Positions 1-6,754 of a stretch of 11,880 bases of DNA are shown here, piece by piece (within the stretch, counting starts at the first letter, position 1; every line of letters begins with the position of its first letter). The position numbers and the translations under genes were made by a program. Origin of the DNA: Campylobacterota bacterium (lineage in GTDB: Bacteria > Campylobacterota > Campylobacteria > Campylobacterales > Sulfurovaceae); contig QMKU01000016.1 of NCBI GenBank assembly GCA_003646525.1, forward strand, positions 1 through 11,880, in the 5' to 3' direction. The notes under the pieces are model-generated. The model made no database searches. It saw nothing but the letters and a program-made list of their open reading frames with translations, and was not told where the DNA came from.

Positions 1-1047
1 AAGTTTACCACAAACTACGATATATTTACCGTCTGGGGAAACATCGACACCGTGTGGAGATTTAGGCTCTGGTATAAAGAAAAGTGCGTCATTGGCTACG
101 GCAACGCTAATAGGTATAATCCTATGGTCGTTGACAATCATAACATTTTTGGGATCTTCAGCTAGTTTAGCCAATTTCTTCCAATTGTAGACATGAAGAT
201 AATCAGTATCATAACGACTCATACCCGCTTCAAACGGTGGAAGACCTATTTCGATACCACCAGTATACATTTCGGTATTGAACGAGTTGGTAAAAGCCCA
301 ACCGTAACTCGCTCCCTTGCCAGCATCAGTCAAATCCTGCATATAAGGAGGAAATTCGAGTGAAAAAGAGTTTTTCTCTTCAATTTTCCCTGAATCCATA
401 TTAAATTTCCAAAATGTTACACCACCACGATAGCTCTCTTTGTACTCTTCGATCGGATGATAGTTGTTATCAAATGGTGCAGCGTATTGTGTTGACTCCA
501 AAATATACTCTGTATTTGGCGTGACAAAAGCACCACCATGCTCAGATTTGAAAATAGGGTTGACTACAATTTGCTTGGTTTCAAAGTCATGCAGATCGAT
601 AACTGCAATTCTCGGGTTTGCCTTATCATTAATGAAAAGATACTTACCGTTATACTTTCCATCTACTTCTGAGAGTGCTGGATGGTGTGTATCTCCCCAA
701 TTGATCTCTCTACCTCTGATGTTACCCTGTCTGAGGATCTTTTTGCTATCATCATCAAATCCATACCCTTGCCAAGGCTCTGGCGTAAAGACCGCGATGT
801 ATTTCAAAAGTCTCATAGAGGGAACGCCGTATGCGATCACATGACCAGACTGACCTCCTGAACTGAATATGACATACTTGTCATGCATCCCTGATGGTGT
901 ATATGTTTTGGCTGCTGCCAAGAGATCTGTTTCTGACAAACCTCTCTCTTTCATCACTTTTTCAAGTTCTCCAGAGGCAGAAGCAAAACTCGTTGCGACA
1001 CAAGCGCCAACGACTAAACCAATAAGCTTTTCATGTAGCTTAAGCAT
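1..1047 (-). CDS. nosZ: Nitrous-oxide reductase NosZ, clade II (Sec-type), N-terminal 349 residues, cut by left edge
   Basis: NosZ reduces N2O to N2 in the periplasm using the CuZ and CuA copper centres, the last step of denitrification. The frame is open from the left edge to an ATG at 1047-1045, preceded by a good AGGAG ribosome site. Residues 1-25 form a Sec signal peptide with a hydrophobic core and an ASA-like end; there is no twin-arginine, which marks the clade II (atypical) lineage found in Campylobacterota. Propeller motifs seen are GDTHHP (about 118-123, His121 and His122), EHGGAF (His170) and SPHGVDVSPDGKYIVV (His332). These match the positions of CuZ histidine ligands in the family. 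The rest of the propeller and the C-terminal CuA domain lie beyond the left edge. Regulation is probably by an FNR-type activator (site at 1109-1122). No lesion is visible in the part present. Confidence 0.95.
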   Translation of the reverse strand, partial: MLKLHEKLIGLVVGACVATSFASASGELEKVMKERGLSETDLLAAAKTYTPSGMHDKYVIFSSGGQSGHVIAYGVPSMRLLKYIAVFTPEPWQGYGFDDDSKKILRQGNIRGREINWGDTHHPALSEVDGKYNGKYLFINDKANPRIAVIDLHDFETKQIVVNPIFKSEHGGAFVTPNTEYILESTQYAAPFDNNYHPIEEYKESYRGGVTFWKFNMDSGKIEEKNSFSLEFPPYMQDLTDAGKGASYGWAFTNSFNTEMYTGGIEIGLPPFEAGMSRYDTDYLHVYNWKKLAKLAEDPKNVMIVNDHRIIPISVAVANDALFFIPEPKSPHGVDVSPDGKYIVVCGKL

Positions 1048-1080
1048 ATTTTCTCCTTTTTATAAGTTAATACGATATAT

Positions 1081-1122
1081 ATAATAAAATATTTAAGCTA
1101 AGAAATGGTTGATATGCATCAA
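1081..1122 (-). promoter_or_regulatory. nosZ promoter with perfect FNR/CRP-type box and -10
   Basis: TTGATATGCATCAA at 1109-1122 is an exact match to the FNR consensus TTGAT-N4-ATCAA and is fully palindromic. Read on the minus strand, TATTAT at 1086-1081 fits a -10 element. If transcription starts near 1074, this -10 occupies -12 to -7 and the box is centred at -41.5, the class II activator position. The leader would then be about 26 bases ahead of the nosZ ATG. The bases are seen directly; which FNR-family regulator binds is inference (Campylobacterota use several CRP/FNR-type proteins for nitrogen-oxide and low-oxygen control). Confidence 0.8.
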
Positions 1123-1166
1123 TTTAACACTGATTTAATAAAAGTTTTAACACTGAGTTAACACTA
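1123..1166. repeat. Three TTAACACT direct repeats upstream of the FNR box
   Basis: TTAACACT occurs at 1124-1131, 1147-1154 and 1158-1165. The first two sit inside a longer near-repeat, TTTAACACTGATTTAA and TTTAACACTGAGTTAA (one difference). The starts are 23 and 11 bases apart, close to whole helical turns, all in one orientation, and directly behind the FNR-type box with respect to nosZ. This spacing is typical of direct-repeat sites for response regulators of the OmpR/PhoB kind, but the binding protein is unknown. Confidence 0.5.
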
Positions 1167-1215
1167 TTTTGCTATTTATATCTTTTGAACTGAATATAAT
1201 TATAGAATATGCCAT

Positions 1216-1317
1216 TTAGATATAGGCTAAAACTTCTTCCACGCTGAGAATTTTTCCCGTACTGACTACTTTTCCATTAACCACAAGAGCTGGTGTGTTG
1301 ACCACCTGGTATTTCAT
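1216..1317 (-). pseudogene. C-terminal stub of a thioredoxin-like (MTH895-type) redox protein
   Basis: A 33-codon frame begins at an ATG (1317-1315) that overlaps the permease stop as ATGA, and ends with TAA at 1218-1216. It reads MKYQVVNTPALVVNGKVV, then STGKILSVEEVLAYI. This is the C-terminal half of small thioredoxin-fold proteins often encoded right after ArsP/DUF318-type permeases, including the cis-Pro segment (NTPALVVNGK). The N-terminal half with the CxxC motif is absent, so the protein cannot act as a thiol redox enzyme. I infer that a deletion joined the 3' end of the permease to the middle of this gene. It could still be translated by coupling, but a function is unlikely. Confidence 0.75.
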
Positions 1318-2272
1318 ACCCCGATGATACCTGCCCCCACAATGCCAAAAAATATACCAATCAACTTCAATGAAATAATTTTTTTCAATATCAGTGCTTC
1401 GGGTAGACTCAGAGCAGTTCCTAGCAGCATTCCTTTGCTCGTCAATACTTCGACTAGAGGCATAACACCTGCTGCATTGGAATATATTGGGATTCCCATC
1501 AAAACTGCGATTAGAACAGCAAATGGATTGCCTTCACCTGTATATTTTGCGATAAAATCCGTAGGAATATATCCATGTATCCAAGCACCAACAGCCACTC
1601 CTAGCATCACATAAAGATAAATCTTTTTGAGGATGTCATAGCTATAATTCCATGCCTCTTTGCAACGCTCTTTGAATTTCATCTTGATCATCTCTGCCTG
1701 AAGTTTCTCATCAATAGGCTGAACTTCCATTAAGACCTCTTTGTCCAACTCAAGTTTTCCGATCAGCCATCCCCCGACGATCGCAACAAAAAGACCGAAA
1801 GTGATATAGATCGCTGTCACCTTCCAGCCAAAAATACCAAATAGCATAGCGATGGCGATTTCATTGTTCATCGGTGCAGAAATAAGATAACTAAAAGTCA
1901 CCCTTAGAGGAATCCTGGTCTGAATGAAACCCAGAAATAGTGGAATAGCACTACACGAACAAAATGGTGTGATAATCCCAAAGAGCGACGCTGCACCATG
2001 TCCATAAAGTGCAGATCTTCCCTGCAAGTGAGCGCGTACATACTCTGTATTGAACCGTATATGCAAAAATGAGACTTTCTCTTTTCTGACTCGCTTTTGT
2101 GTTGATTCTGGTATTGAACCGTATATGCAAAAATGAGACAGCAAAAATAATCGTGAGAAGCAAAAACCAGATTTTTATTGTATCAATAGATGAAGAAATG
2201 GCTTGCTTTTGCCAATTTTCCTTCTAAGCCAAAGAGAGAGTAAACAACTTTTTCACTCAACTCATACCACAT
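1314..2272 (-). pseudogene. Broken ArsP/DUF318-family permease, frameshifted at two places
   Basis: The family (PF03773) comprises inner-membrane permeases that include the organoarsenical exporter ArsP. The original start is the ATG at 2272-2270, sharing one base with the arsC stop (TAATG coupling). That frame reads MWYELSEKVVYSLFGLEGK and then meets TGA at 2185-2183, after HFFIY. One extra T there explains the break, because the next frame continues with DTIKIWFLLLTIIFAVSF. A 64-base insertion between 2047 and 2139 then shifts the frame again. The third frame carries the long body: TPFCSCSAIPLF, the SAPMNNEIAIAMLFG segment, a polar loop and further membrane helices, to a stop at 1316-1314. 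Near the C-terminus GTALSLPEALILKK looks about nine residues shorter than I remember for the family. The 3' end runs straight into a thioredoxin remnant. Loss of function is very likely; the substrate is inferred from arsC next door. Confidence 0.85.
2047..2139. repeat. 29-base direct repeat around a 35-base insert, inside the permease
   Basis: An identical 29-base sequence lies at 2047-2075 and 2111-2139, with 35 unrelated bases (2076-2110) between. On the minus strand each copy encodes VSFLHIRFN, a proper part of the permease. The copy at 2111-2139 is in frame with the upstream part and the copy at 2047-2075 with the downstream part. Deleting 64 bases restores continuous permease sequence. 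It is therefore a duplication plus insertion that shifts the frame by one, and not a CRISPR unit despite the 29/35 geometry. Confidence 0.85.
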
Positions 2273-2691
2273 TACTGACTACACAACTCTTTTTTTATAA
2301 TAGGTAGCAACTCTTTTTCGATCAAATCATAAGTCTTCGCATACTCATCTATAGCTTTTCCAGTAGGATCTACAAATCCAACATGGATCGTCTTGATCGC
2401 ACTAGGAAACAGAGGGCAAGTCTCTCTAGCAGCTTCACAAACAGTCACAATGAGATCAAAAGGTTTGTTCAGAACGGTCTCGATCGCTTTGGAGTGATAG
2501 CCTCTCCTCCATTCCCCCTTGGACTTCAAAAGTGCCTGAACATGAGGATTGATCCTGCCACTAGCTTGCACTCCTGAGCTTTGCGCTTCGACGCAATCCA
2601 TCATCTTGGCATTGATCATCGCCTCCGCCATGATCGAACGACAACTATTCCCCGTACATAGAATTAATACCTGCTTTTTCTCACTCATCAA
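2272..2691 (-). CDS. arsC: Arsenate reductase ArsC, thioredoxin-coupled (low-MW phosphatase fold)
   Basis: This enzyme reduces arsenate to arsenite in the cytoplasm, using a cysteine relay regenerated by thioredoxin. The 139-residue protein has the usual length. It shows the P-loop CTGNSCRS (Cys12 to Arg18 and Ser19), the VTVCEAARETCP segment with Cys85 and Cys92, seven residues apart as in the Cys82/Cys89 pair of S. aureus ArsC, and DPTG with Asp109. The second and third cysteines favour ArsC over a plain tyrosine phosphatase. Two consecutive ATG codons are possible starts (2691 and 2688), behind a GAGAGGGG ribosome site. The stop overlaps the start of the permease as TAATG, so the two were translationally coupled. 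It has its own sigma-70 promoter (2714-2742). No arsR regulator is visible here. Confidence 0.9.
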   Translation of the reverse strand: MMSEKKQVLILCTGNSCRSIMAEAMINAKMMDCVEAQSSGVQASGRINPHVQALLKSKGEWRRGYHSKAIETVLNKPFDLIVTVCEAARETCPLFPSAIKTIHVGFVDPTGKAIDEYAKTYDLIEKELLPIIKKELCSQ

Positions 2692-2713
2692 TTATACCCC
2701 TCTCTTGGTAAAA

Positions 2714-2742
2714 ATATTATCTATTTTATTTTGTTCTCTCAA
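2714..2742 (-). promoter_or_regulatory. Sigma-70 promoter for arsC
   Basis: On the minus strand TTGAGA (2742-2737) and TAATAT (2719-2714) are separated by exactly 17 bases, close to the consensus -35 and -10. Transcription would start about 20 bases ahead of arsC. The element lies just within and after the intergenic space that follows the EI24-like gene, so arsC need not depend on read-through. Confidence 0.65.
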
Positions 2743-2753
2743 TGGGTTATCTA

Positions 2754-3662
2754 CTAATCTTTTGCCTTCATAACAAGATGAAGCATAGCCATCTCGGTAA
2801 AGTACGGCGCAAAAAAATTGAGAAAGGGAATAAAGCTCATAACTGCAGAGATGGATGAAATAGTCCAAAATGCCCATCTATGGTTTGTACTTTTCTGATC
2901 CTGTTCACTACAGTAAAGCTCACAAACATCATGACTAAACATATCTTTGTAGAGCCACACCCAGAGTGAGAACTGTACTATAATATTGACTACAGGAATA
3001 AAAAGTAGAGGAAACGAGACAAGTGAAGCCACAGAAAAAGTCATAATATTTCTAAATGTTGATTTGAATGTTTTCCCTGCACTCCCTATTAAGTTTTTAG
3101 CAGGATACTGCTCGATTCTCAATACTTCTAGTATATATTTGCTCCTCATACTGCTTAAGGCTACCATAGTGACTATCAATCCATTATAGAGCAAATATAC
3201 AGACATAACAGCTGCAACACTCTCTTCCGTAAAATTAAAAGGTAGTGTCTTAAGAACTCGTTCGAAGGTAGCATAAAGCTGATCAAATCCAAAATAGATA
3301 ATCAATATCCAAACAAGTGAAATACCTGCTATCACAAGAGGAAGCAGGCGATTGTGGTTTTTTTCTCTCATATTACGAGCAAAAAATTCTCCAAAAAACA
3401 TCATGATGAATGAGAAAGTCACTAACATACCTAAAAGCCAAATAATTGAGATAAAGATATATGCCCCATCTGACTTGAGCATCTTAAAAGGTAATAAATC
3501 TATAATGTATGAACTCACGCCATAAAGAACTGGCCAGAAAAGCCAGCCTAGCGCAACCCACAAAAGTGTCACAACCAATCCTGTCATCACAATCCGAATA
3601 TTTCGTTTTGGCTTCAGGAGATCATACGCCGCCATAGAGATCGATTCAATTAGTATAAACAT
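2754..3662 (-). CDS. EI24-domain (CysZ-like) integral membrane protein
   Basis: A 302-residue polytopic inner-membrane protein. I chose the ATG at 3662-3660 (MFILIESISMAAYDLLKPK), which has an AAAGAGAG ribosome site; the frame is open further upstream to 3767 but without such a site. After a short N-terminal segment there are several long hydrophobic stretches: about residues 25-50, 65-95, 105-130, 155-175 and 210-245, and a final pair at about 265-295 (WAFWTISSISAVMSFIPFL). The FFGEFFARNMREKNH and FPLLFIPVVNIIVQFSLWVWL segments fit the EI24 family found in Campylobacterota and in CysZ-like proteins. The true substrate is unknown; CysZ itself takes up sulfate, but that should not be assumed here. 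It precedes arsC by 62 bases on the same strand, and a separate arsC promoter suggests an independent unit. Confidence 0.7.
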   Translation of the reverse strand: MFILIESISMAAYDLLKPKRNIRIVMTGLVVTLLWVALGWLFWPVLYGVSSYIIDLLPFKMLKSDGAYIFISIIWLLGMLVTFSFIMMFFGEFFARNMREKNHNRLLPLVIAGISLVWILIIYFGFDQLYATFERVLKTLPFNFTEESVAAVMSVYLLYNGLIVTMVALSSMRSKYILEVLRIEQYPAKNLIGSAGKTFKSTFRNIMTFSVASLVSFPLLFIPVVNIIVQFSLWVWLYKDMFSHDVCELYCSEQDQKSTNHRWAFWTISSISAVMSFIPFLNFFAPYFTEMAMLHLVMKAKD

Positions 3663-3695
3663 ATTTTCTCTCTTTTTTTTAAAGTTTAGATTCAT

Positions 3696-3704
3696 AGTAT
3701 AGCA
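3696..3704 (-). promoter_or_regulatory. Extended -10 promoter for the EI24-like gene
   Basis: On the minus strand TGCTATACT (3704-3696) is an extended -10 element (TG-N-TATACT), placed 34 bases ahead of the chosen start at 3662. There is no convincing -35, as is common for extended -10 promoters in these bacteria. Confidence 0.45.
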
Positions 3705-3830
3705 TTTTTCTATTCCTACTCTTATTAAATTCATCCCAGCGATGAAATAGACTCTATTTTGCCTCAAAGTTAACCGATATTTCGATTTATTAACAAATTG
3801 TACAAAAATTAATCAATTATAAACAAAATT

Positions 3831-3876
3831 AAGGATTAAACTCCTTTTGACATGCTAGAATTCCAGTTATGAATAT
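3831..3876 (+). promoter_or_regulatory. Porin promoter with overlapping small inverted repeat
   Basis: TTGACA at 3847-3852 is a perfect -35. GAATAT at 3871-3876 serves as -10 with an 18-base spacer. Directly upstream, AAGGA (3831-3835) and TCCTT (3842-3846) form a small inverted repeat that abuts the -35 and could be an operator. The porin leader would be about 50 bases. The -35 is clear, the -10 is only fair. Confidence 0.5.
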
Positions 3877-3930
3877 GTTTTGGATGAAAATATATTTCAA
3901 ATTCATTATACAAAAACACAAGGAGTTAAA

Positions 3931-5289
3931 ATGAAATTAACAAAATTAAGTCTTATCGCAGCATTTGCCATAAGCGCAGCAGTAGCAGGTGGAGACATTC
4001 TACCTATTGAGCCAGTAGTCGAGCCAATCGTTCTTGAGGAATTTCCACAGTGGGAATTTAGCGGACAGGCAGTACTTTACTATCAGACATTAGATAAATT
4101 TGGTGCTGAAGATCTATTTGCTCAAGAAGCTGCACTTGCAAGTGCCGGTATTCAATTGAATGCAAAGGGTAACTTTGATCATGGTTTAAGCGTTGGTGCT
4201 CAATTGTCTGGTCTCGGTACACTTGGTCTTCAGAATAGTGTAGTTTCAAACATCATGCAGAGTGCTGATGGCAACTTAAATGGTGGCGCAGTTACTAAAC
4301 TTTGGGGAGCATGGTCAAACGAAACTGTGACACTCAAAGGTGGTCGTATGGAACTTCCAAAGTCACTCTCTCCATTTGCATACTCTGAGAACTGGAATGT
4401 TTTCAAAAACACTTATGAGTCAGCTCTAGTTATCGTCTCTGCTATTCCTGACACTACTTTGGTAGGTGCTTGGGTAAGTGGAGCTAACCAAAATGGTGTT
4501 GGCGCTTGGGATGGCAATGGTAACTGGTTTACACATGGTCTTCACTCTGGTGCTTCCAACTTGAATGCTTTTAACAAAGTTAACGGCACAGATGGCATCT
4601 TTATGGTGACTGCTCAGAACAAATCAATTGATGGCTTGACTGCAACTGGTACAGTTTACTACGGTGCTAACCTAGTAGACAACATGATGATCAAGATAGC
4701 AGAGATGGATGGCGCTCCTCTCCCAACTGGCACAGGCGATGCGACAACTATCCTCTGGGGTGATATTTCTTATGCTAATGCTGGTCTTCCTGTAACTTTT
4801 GGTCTTCAGGGTGGAACTGTCGATGTAGGTAACGATCTTGAAACTACAACTGCATGGGGTGCAAAAATTGGCGGCAGTGTCAGTATGTTCAGTCTATTGG
4901 CTGCATACTCAACTGTTGATGAAGGAGCTACAGGCGTATTCAATGTCGGTGGTGTAAAAACTCCTCTCTATACACAAATGATCCTCAACCAAGGTTTCAT
5001 TGCAAGCAATGCAGATACTTTCCTTGTAAAAGGTGTTGTTAAAGGATTGGGTGGGAAATTCATCGCTCAGTACGGTGCAACAACTATGAATGACAGAGCT
5101 ATTCTTGGTGATGTAGATTATGCTGAATTTGACTTCATCTACAAAACTAAAGTATGGAATGACAGAATTGCATTGCTTGCTGCTTATGTAAATCAGGATC
5201 TCGATCAAAAGCTTGGTGCTGACGATCAAATCATAACAGATTTTGACGGAAACAATGTTATTCGTTTCTGGGCAAGATATAACTTCTAA
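3931..5289 (+). CDS. Outer-membrane porin (Campylobacterota MOMP/Opr-like)
   Basis: A 452-residue beta-barrel porin, allowing passive entry of small solutes across the outer membrane. The start at 3931 has an AAGGAG site six bases upstream; the frame is open to 3880, but the upstream part is not signal-like. Residues 1-21 (MKLTKLSLIAAFAISAAVAG) are a Sec signal peptide with an AVA cleavage motif. A proline-rich linker follows (about 25-40). Then come alternating amphipathic strands with many Gly, Asn and aromatic residues (for example WEFSGQAVLYYQTLD and TLKGGRMELPKSLSPF), ending in FWARYNF. The terminal aromatic residue is the usual BAM recognition end. No lesion is visible. It stands alone, with its own promoter and terminator. 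The specificity cannot be read from the sequence. Confidence 0.85.
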   Translation: MKLTKLSLIAAFAISAAVAGGDILPIEPVVEPIVLEEFPQWEFSGQAVLYYQTLDKFGAEDLFAQEAALASAGIQLNAKGNFDHGLSVGAQLSGLGTLGLQNSVVSNIMQSADGNLNGGAVTKLWGAWSNETVTLKGGRMELPKSLSPFAYSENWNVFKNTYESALVIVSAIPDTTLVGAWVSGANQNGVGAWDGNGNWFTHGLHSGASNLNAFNKVNGTDGIFMVTAQNKSIDGLTATGTVYYGANLVDNMMIKIAEMDGAPLPTGTGDATTILWGDISYANAGLPVTFGLQGGTVDVGNDLETTTAWGAKIGGSVSMFSLLAAYSTVDEGATGVFNVGGVKTPLYTQMILNQGFIASNADTFLVKGVVKGLGGKFIAQYGATTMNDRAILGDVDYAEFDFIYKTKVWNDRIALLAAYVNQDLDQKLGADDQIITDFDGNNVIRFWARYNF

Positions 5290-5320
5290 GAATCCCTTCT
5301 TAGTCGCTATCTAATTCCTT

Positions 5321-5356
5321 AGAGTTCGGGCTTTTGCTCGGCTCTTCTCTTTTTTG
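5321..5356 (+). terminator. Rho-independent terminator after the porin
   Basis: AGAGT (5321-5325) with a bulged T and CGGGC (5327-5331) pair with GCTCG and GCTCT (5336-5345) around a TTTT loop, giving a ten-pair stem with one bulge and two G-T pairs. A T-rich run follows (TCTCTTTTTT, ending at 5355). It begins 32 bases after the porin stop and separates the porin from rimO. Confidence 0.7.
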
Positions 5357-5405
5357 TACTCTCTTATCTTTAAATCATTATTCTTTTATCTACACCTCAA
5401 TATTA

Positions 5406-5414
5406 TGTTATAAT
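5406..5414 (+). promoter_or_regulatory. Extended -10 promoter for rimO-tilS
   Basis: TGTTATAAT at 5406-5414 is a consensus extended -10 (TG-N-TATAAT). It lies 26 bases ahead of the TTG start of rimO and behind the porin terminator. No clear -35 is present. Confidence 0.65.
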
Positions 5415-5440
5415 TCTATAAAAACCGAAAAGAGATATCC

Positions 5441-6754
5441 TTGAATAAAAAACTACATTTAGTCAGCCTTGGCTGCACAAAAAATCTTGTCGATAGTGAA
5501 GTGATGCTGGGGCGATTGCGTGAGTATGAGATCACAGATGAAGCGACACAGGCGGATGTGATCATCGTCAACACTTGTGGTTTTATCGAAGCGGCCAAAG
5601 AGGAGAGTATCAACACGGTTCTCAACCTTCATGATAAGCGCAAAGAAGAGTCCATACTAGTGATGAGCGGTTGCCTCTCTGAACGCTACAAAGAAGAACT
5701 TCAAGCAGATATGCCTGAGATAGATATCTTCACAGGTGTCGGCGACTATGAAAAGATCGATGAACTGATCGCCACAAAACAGAGTACTTTCTCTCCAGAA
5801 GTCTATCTCGCTAATGAGAACTCACCTAGAGTCATCACGGGCTCAAATTATCATGCGTACATCAAGATCGCTGAAGGGTGTAATCAGCAATGCTCTTTTT
5901 GTGCCATCCCTAGCTTCAAAGGCAAACTTCACTCACGCACTCTTATCTCTATCGAAAAAGAGCTCAGCAATCTTGTCGCTCAGGGATTTTATGATTTCTC
6001 TTTCATTTCTCAGGACAGCTCCAGTTTTGGACGCGATATGGAGATGCCAGATGGCTTGATAGAACTTATCAAGAGTGTAGAAAACATCAATGGTGTTAAG
6101 TCTGCCCGCATTCTCTATCTCTATCCTAGTACCACAAGTTTTGAACTTATAGATGCTATTTCTGATTCTGAGATCTTCCAAACCTACTACGATATGCCGA
6201 TCCAACATATCGATGACAAGATACTCAAAACAATGAAACGAGGTTTTGGGGAGAAGAGAACAATCGAACTACTTGATTATATGAAGAACAGAGAAAATGC
6301 CTTCATCCGAACCTCAGTTATCGCTGGTCACCCTGGGGAAACCCAGGAGAGCTTTGAGAAACTCTGTAATTTTATGGAAAATTTTGGTTTTGATCGTTTC
6401 AACACCTTCCATTATTCCAACGAAGAGACAACCTCTGCCTTTACGATGGAGCAAATCCCACAGGATATCATCAACGAAAGAGCCGAGATTCTCGGAGAGA
6501 TCGCTGAACAAACCACCACCACTTCCCTCAAAAATATGATAGGAAAAAGAGTATCTCTGGTTATCGATGGAGAGAGTAGCGAACACGAATATCTCTTGTC
6601 TGCAAGACCTTTGGGCTGGGCAGTGGAGATCGATGGGGAGATTTTGATCAACGATACATCTGATTTATCCATAAACTATGGCAAACTTTATGATGCTACG
6701 ATCACAGAACTTGTAGGAGACAAACTGCTTGCAACACTTCACACAGCTCGTTAA
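5441..6754 (+). CDS. rimO: Ribosomal protein S12 methylthiotransferase RimO
   Basis: RimO adds a methylthio group to an aspartate of ribosomal protein S12, using two 4Fe-4S clusters and S-adenosylmethionine. The protein has 437 residues, normal for the family. The N-terminal UPF0004 domain carries Cys12 (SLGCTKNLVDSE), Cys46 (VNTCGFIEAAKEES) and Cys78 (SGCLSERY). The radical-SAM triad CNQQCSFC gives Cys147, Cys151 and Cys154, with IPSFKGK following. A TRAM domain occupies roughly 370-437. SLGCTKNLVDSE and the S12-type IPSFKG distinguish it from MiaB. The start is TTG at 5441 with a weak AAGAGA site; no ATG fits, and the N-terminus MNKKLHLVSLGC is the usual one. It overlaps tilS by 26 bases, so the two form an operon. 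Confidence 0.95.
   Translation: MNKKLHLVSLGCTKNLVDSEVMLGRLREYEITDEATQADVIIVNTCGFIEAAKEESINTVLNLHDKRKEESILVMSGCLSERYKEELQADMPEIDIFTGVGDYEKIDELIATKQSTFSPEVYLANENSPRVITGSNYHAYIKIAEGCNQQCSFCAIPSFKGKLHSRTLISIEKELSNLVAQGFYDFSFISQDSSSFGRDMEMPDGLIELIKSVENINGVKSARILYLYPSTTSFELIDAISDSEIFQTYYDMPIQHIDDKILKTMKRGFGEKRTIELLDYMKNRENAFIRTSVIAGHPGETQESFEKLCNFMENFGFDRFNTFHYSNEETTSAFTMEQIPQDIINERAEILGEIAEQTTTTSLKNMIGKRVSLVIDGESSEHEYLLSARPLGWAVEIDGEILINDTSDLSINYGKLYDATITELVGDKLLATLHTAR

Noticed and set aside
464..1084. Plus-strand open frames in the left region
   Set aside because: They are antisense shadows of nosZ, whose motifs and signal peptide are clear on the minus strand.
2047..2139. Two 29-base repeats with a 35-base spacer resembling a minimal CRISPR array
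   Set aside because: Both repeats encode the proper permease residues VSFLHIRFN in line with the flanking gene, and there is no third repeat, leader or cas gene. A duplication within a gene explains it better.
1314..2144. Taking the 276-codon open frame as an intact permease starting at 2144
   Set aside because: Its first 25 or so residues (MLSHFCIYGSIPESTQKR) are out-of-frame reading of the duplicated segment and insert. The true start with coupling to arsC lies at 2272 in another frame.
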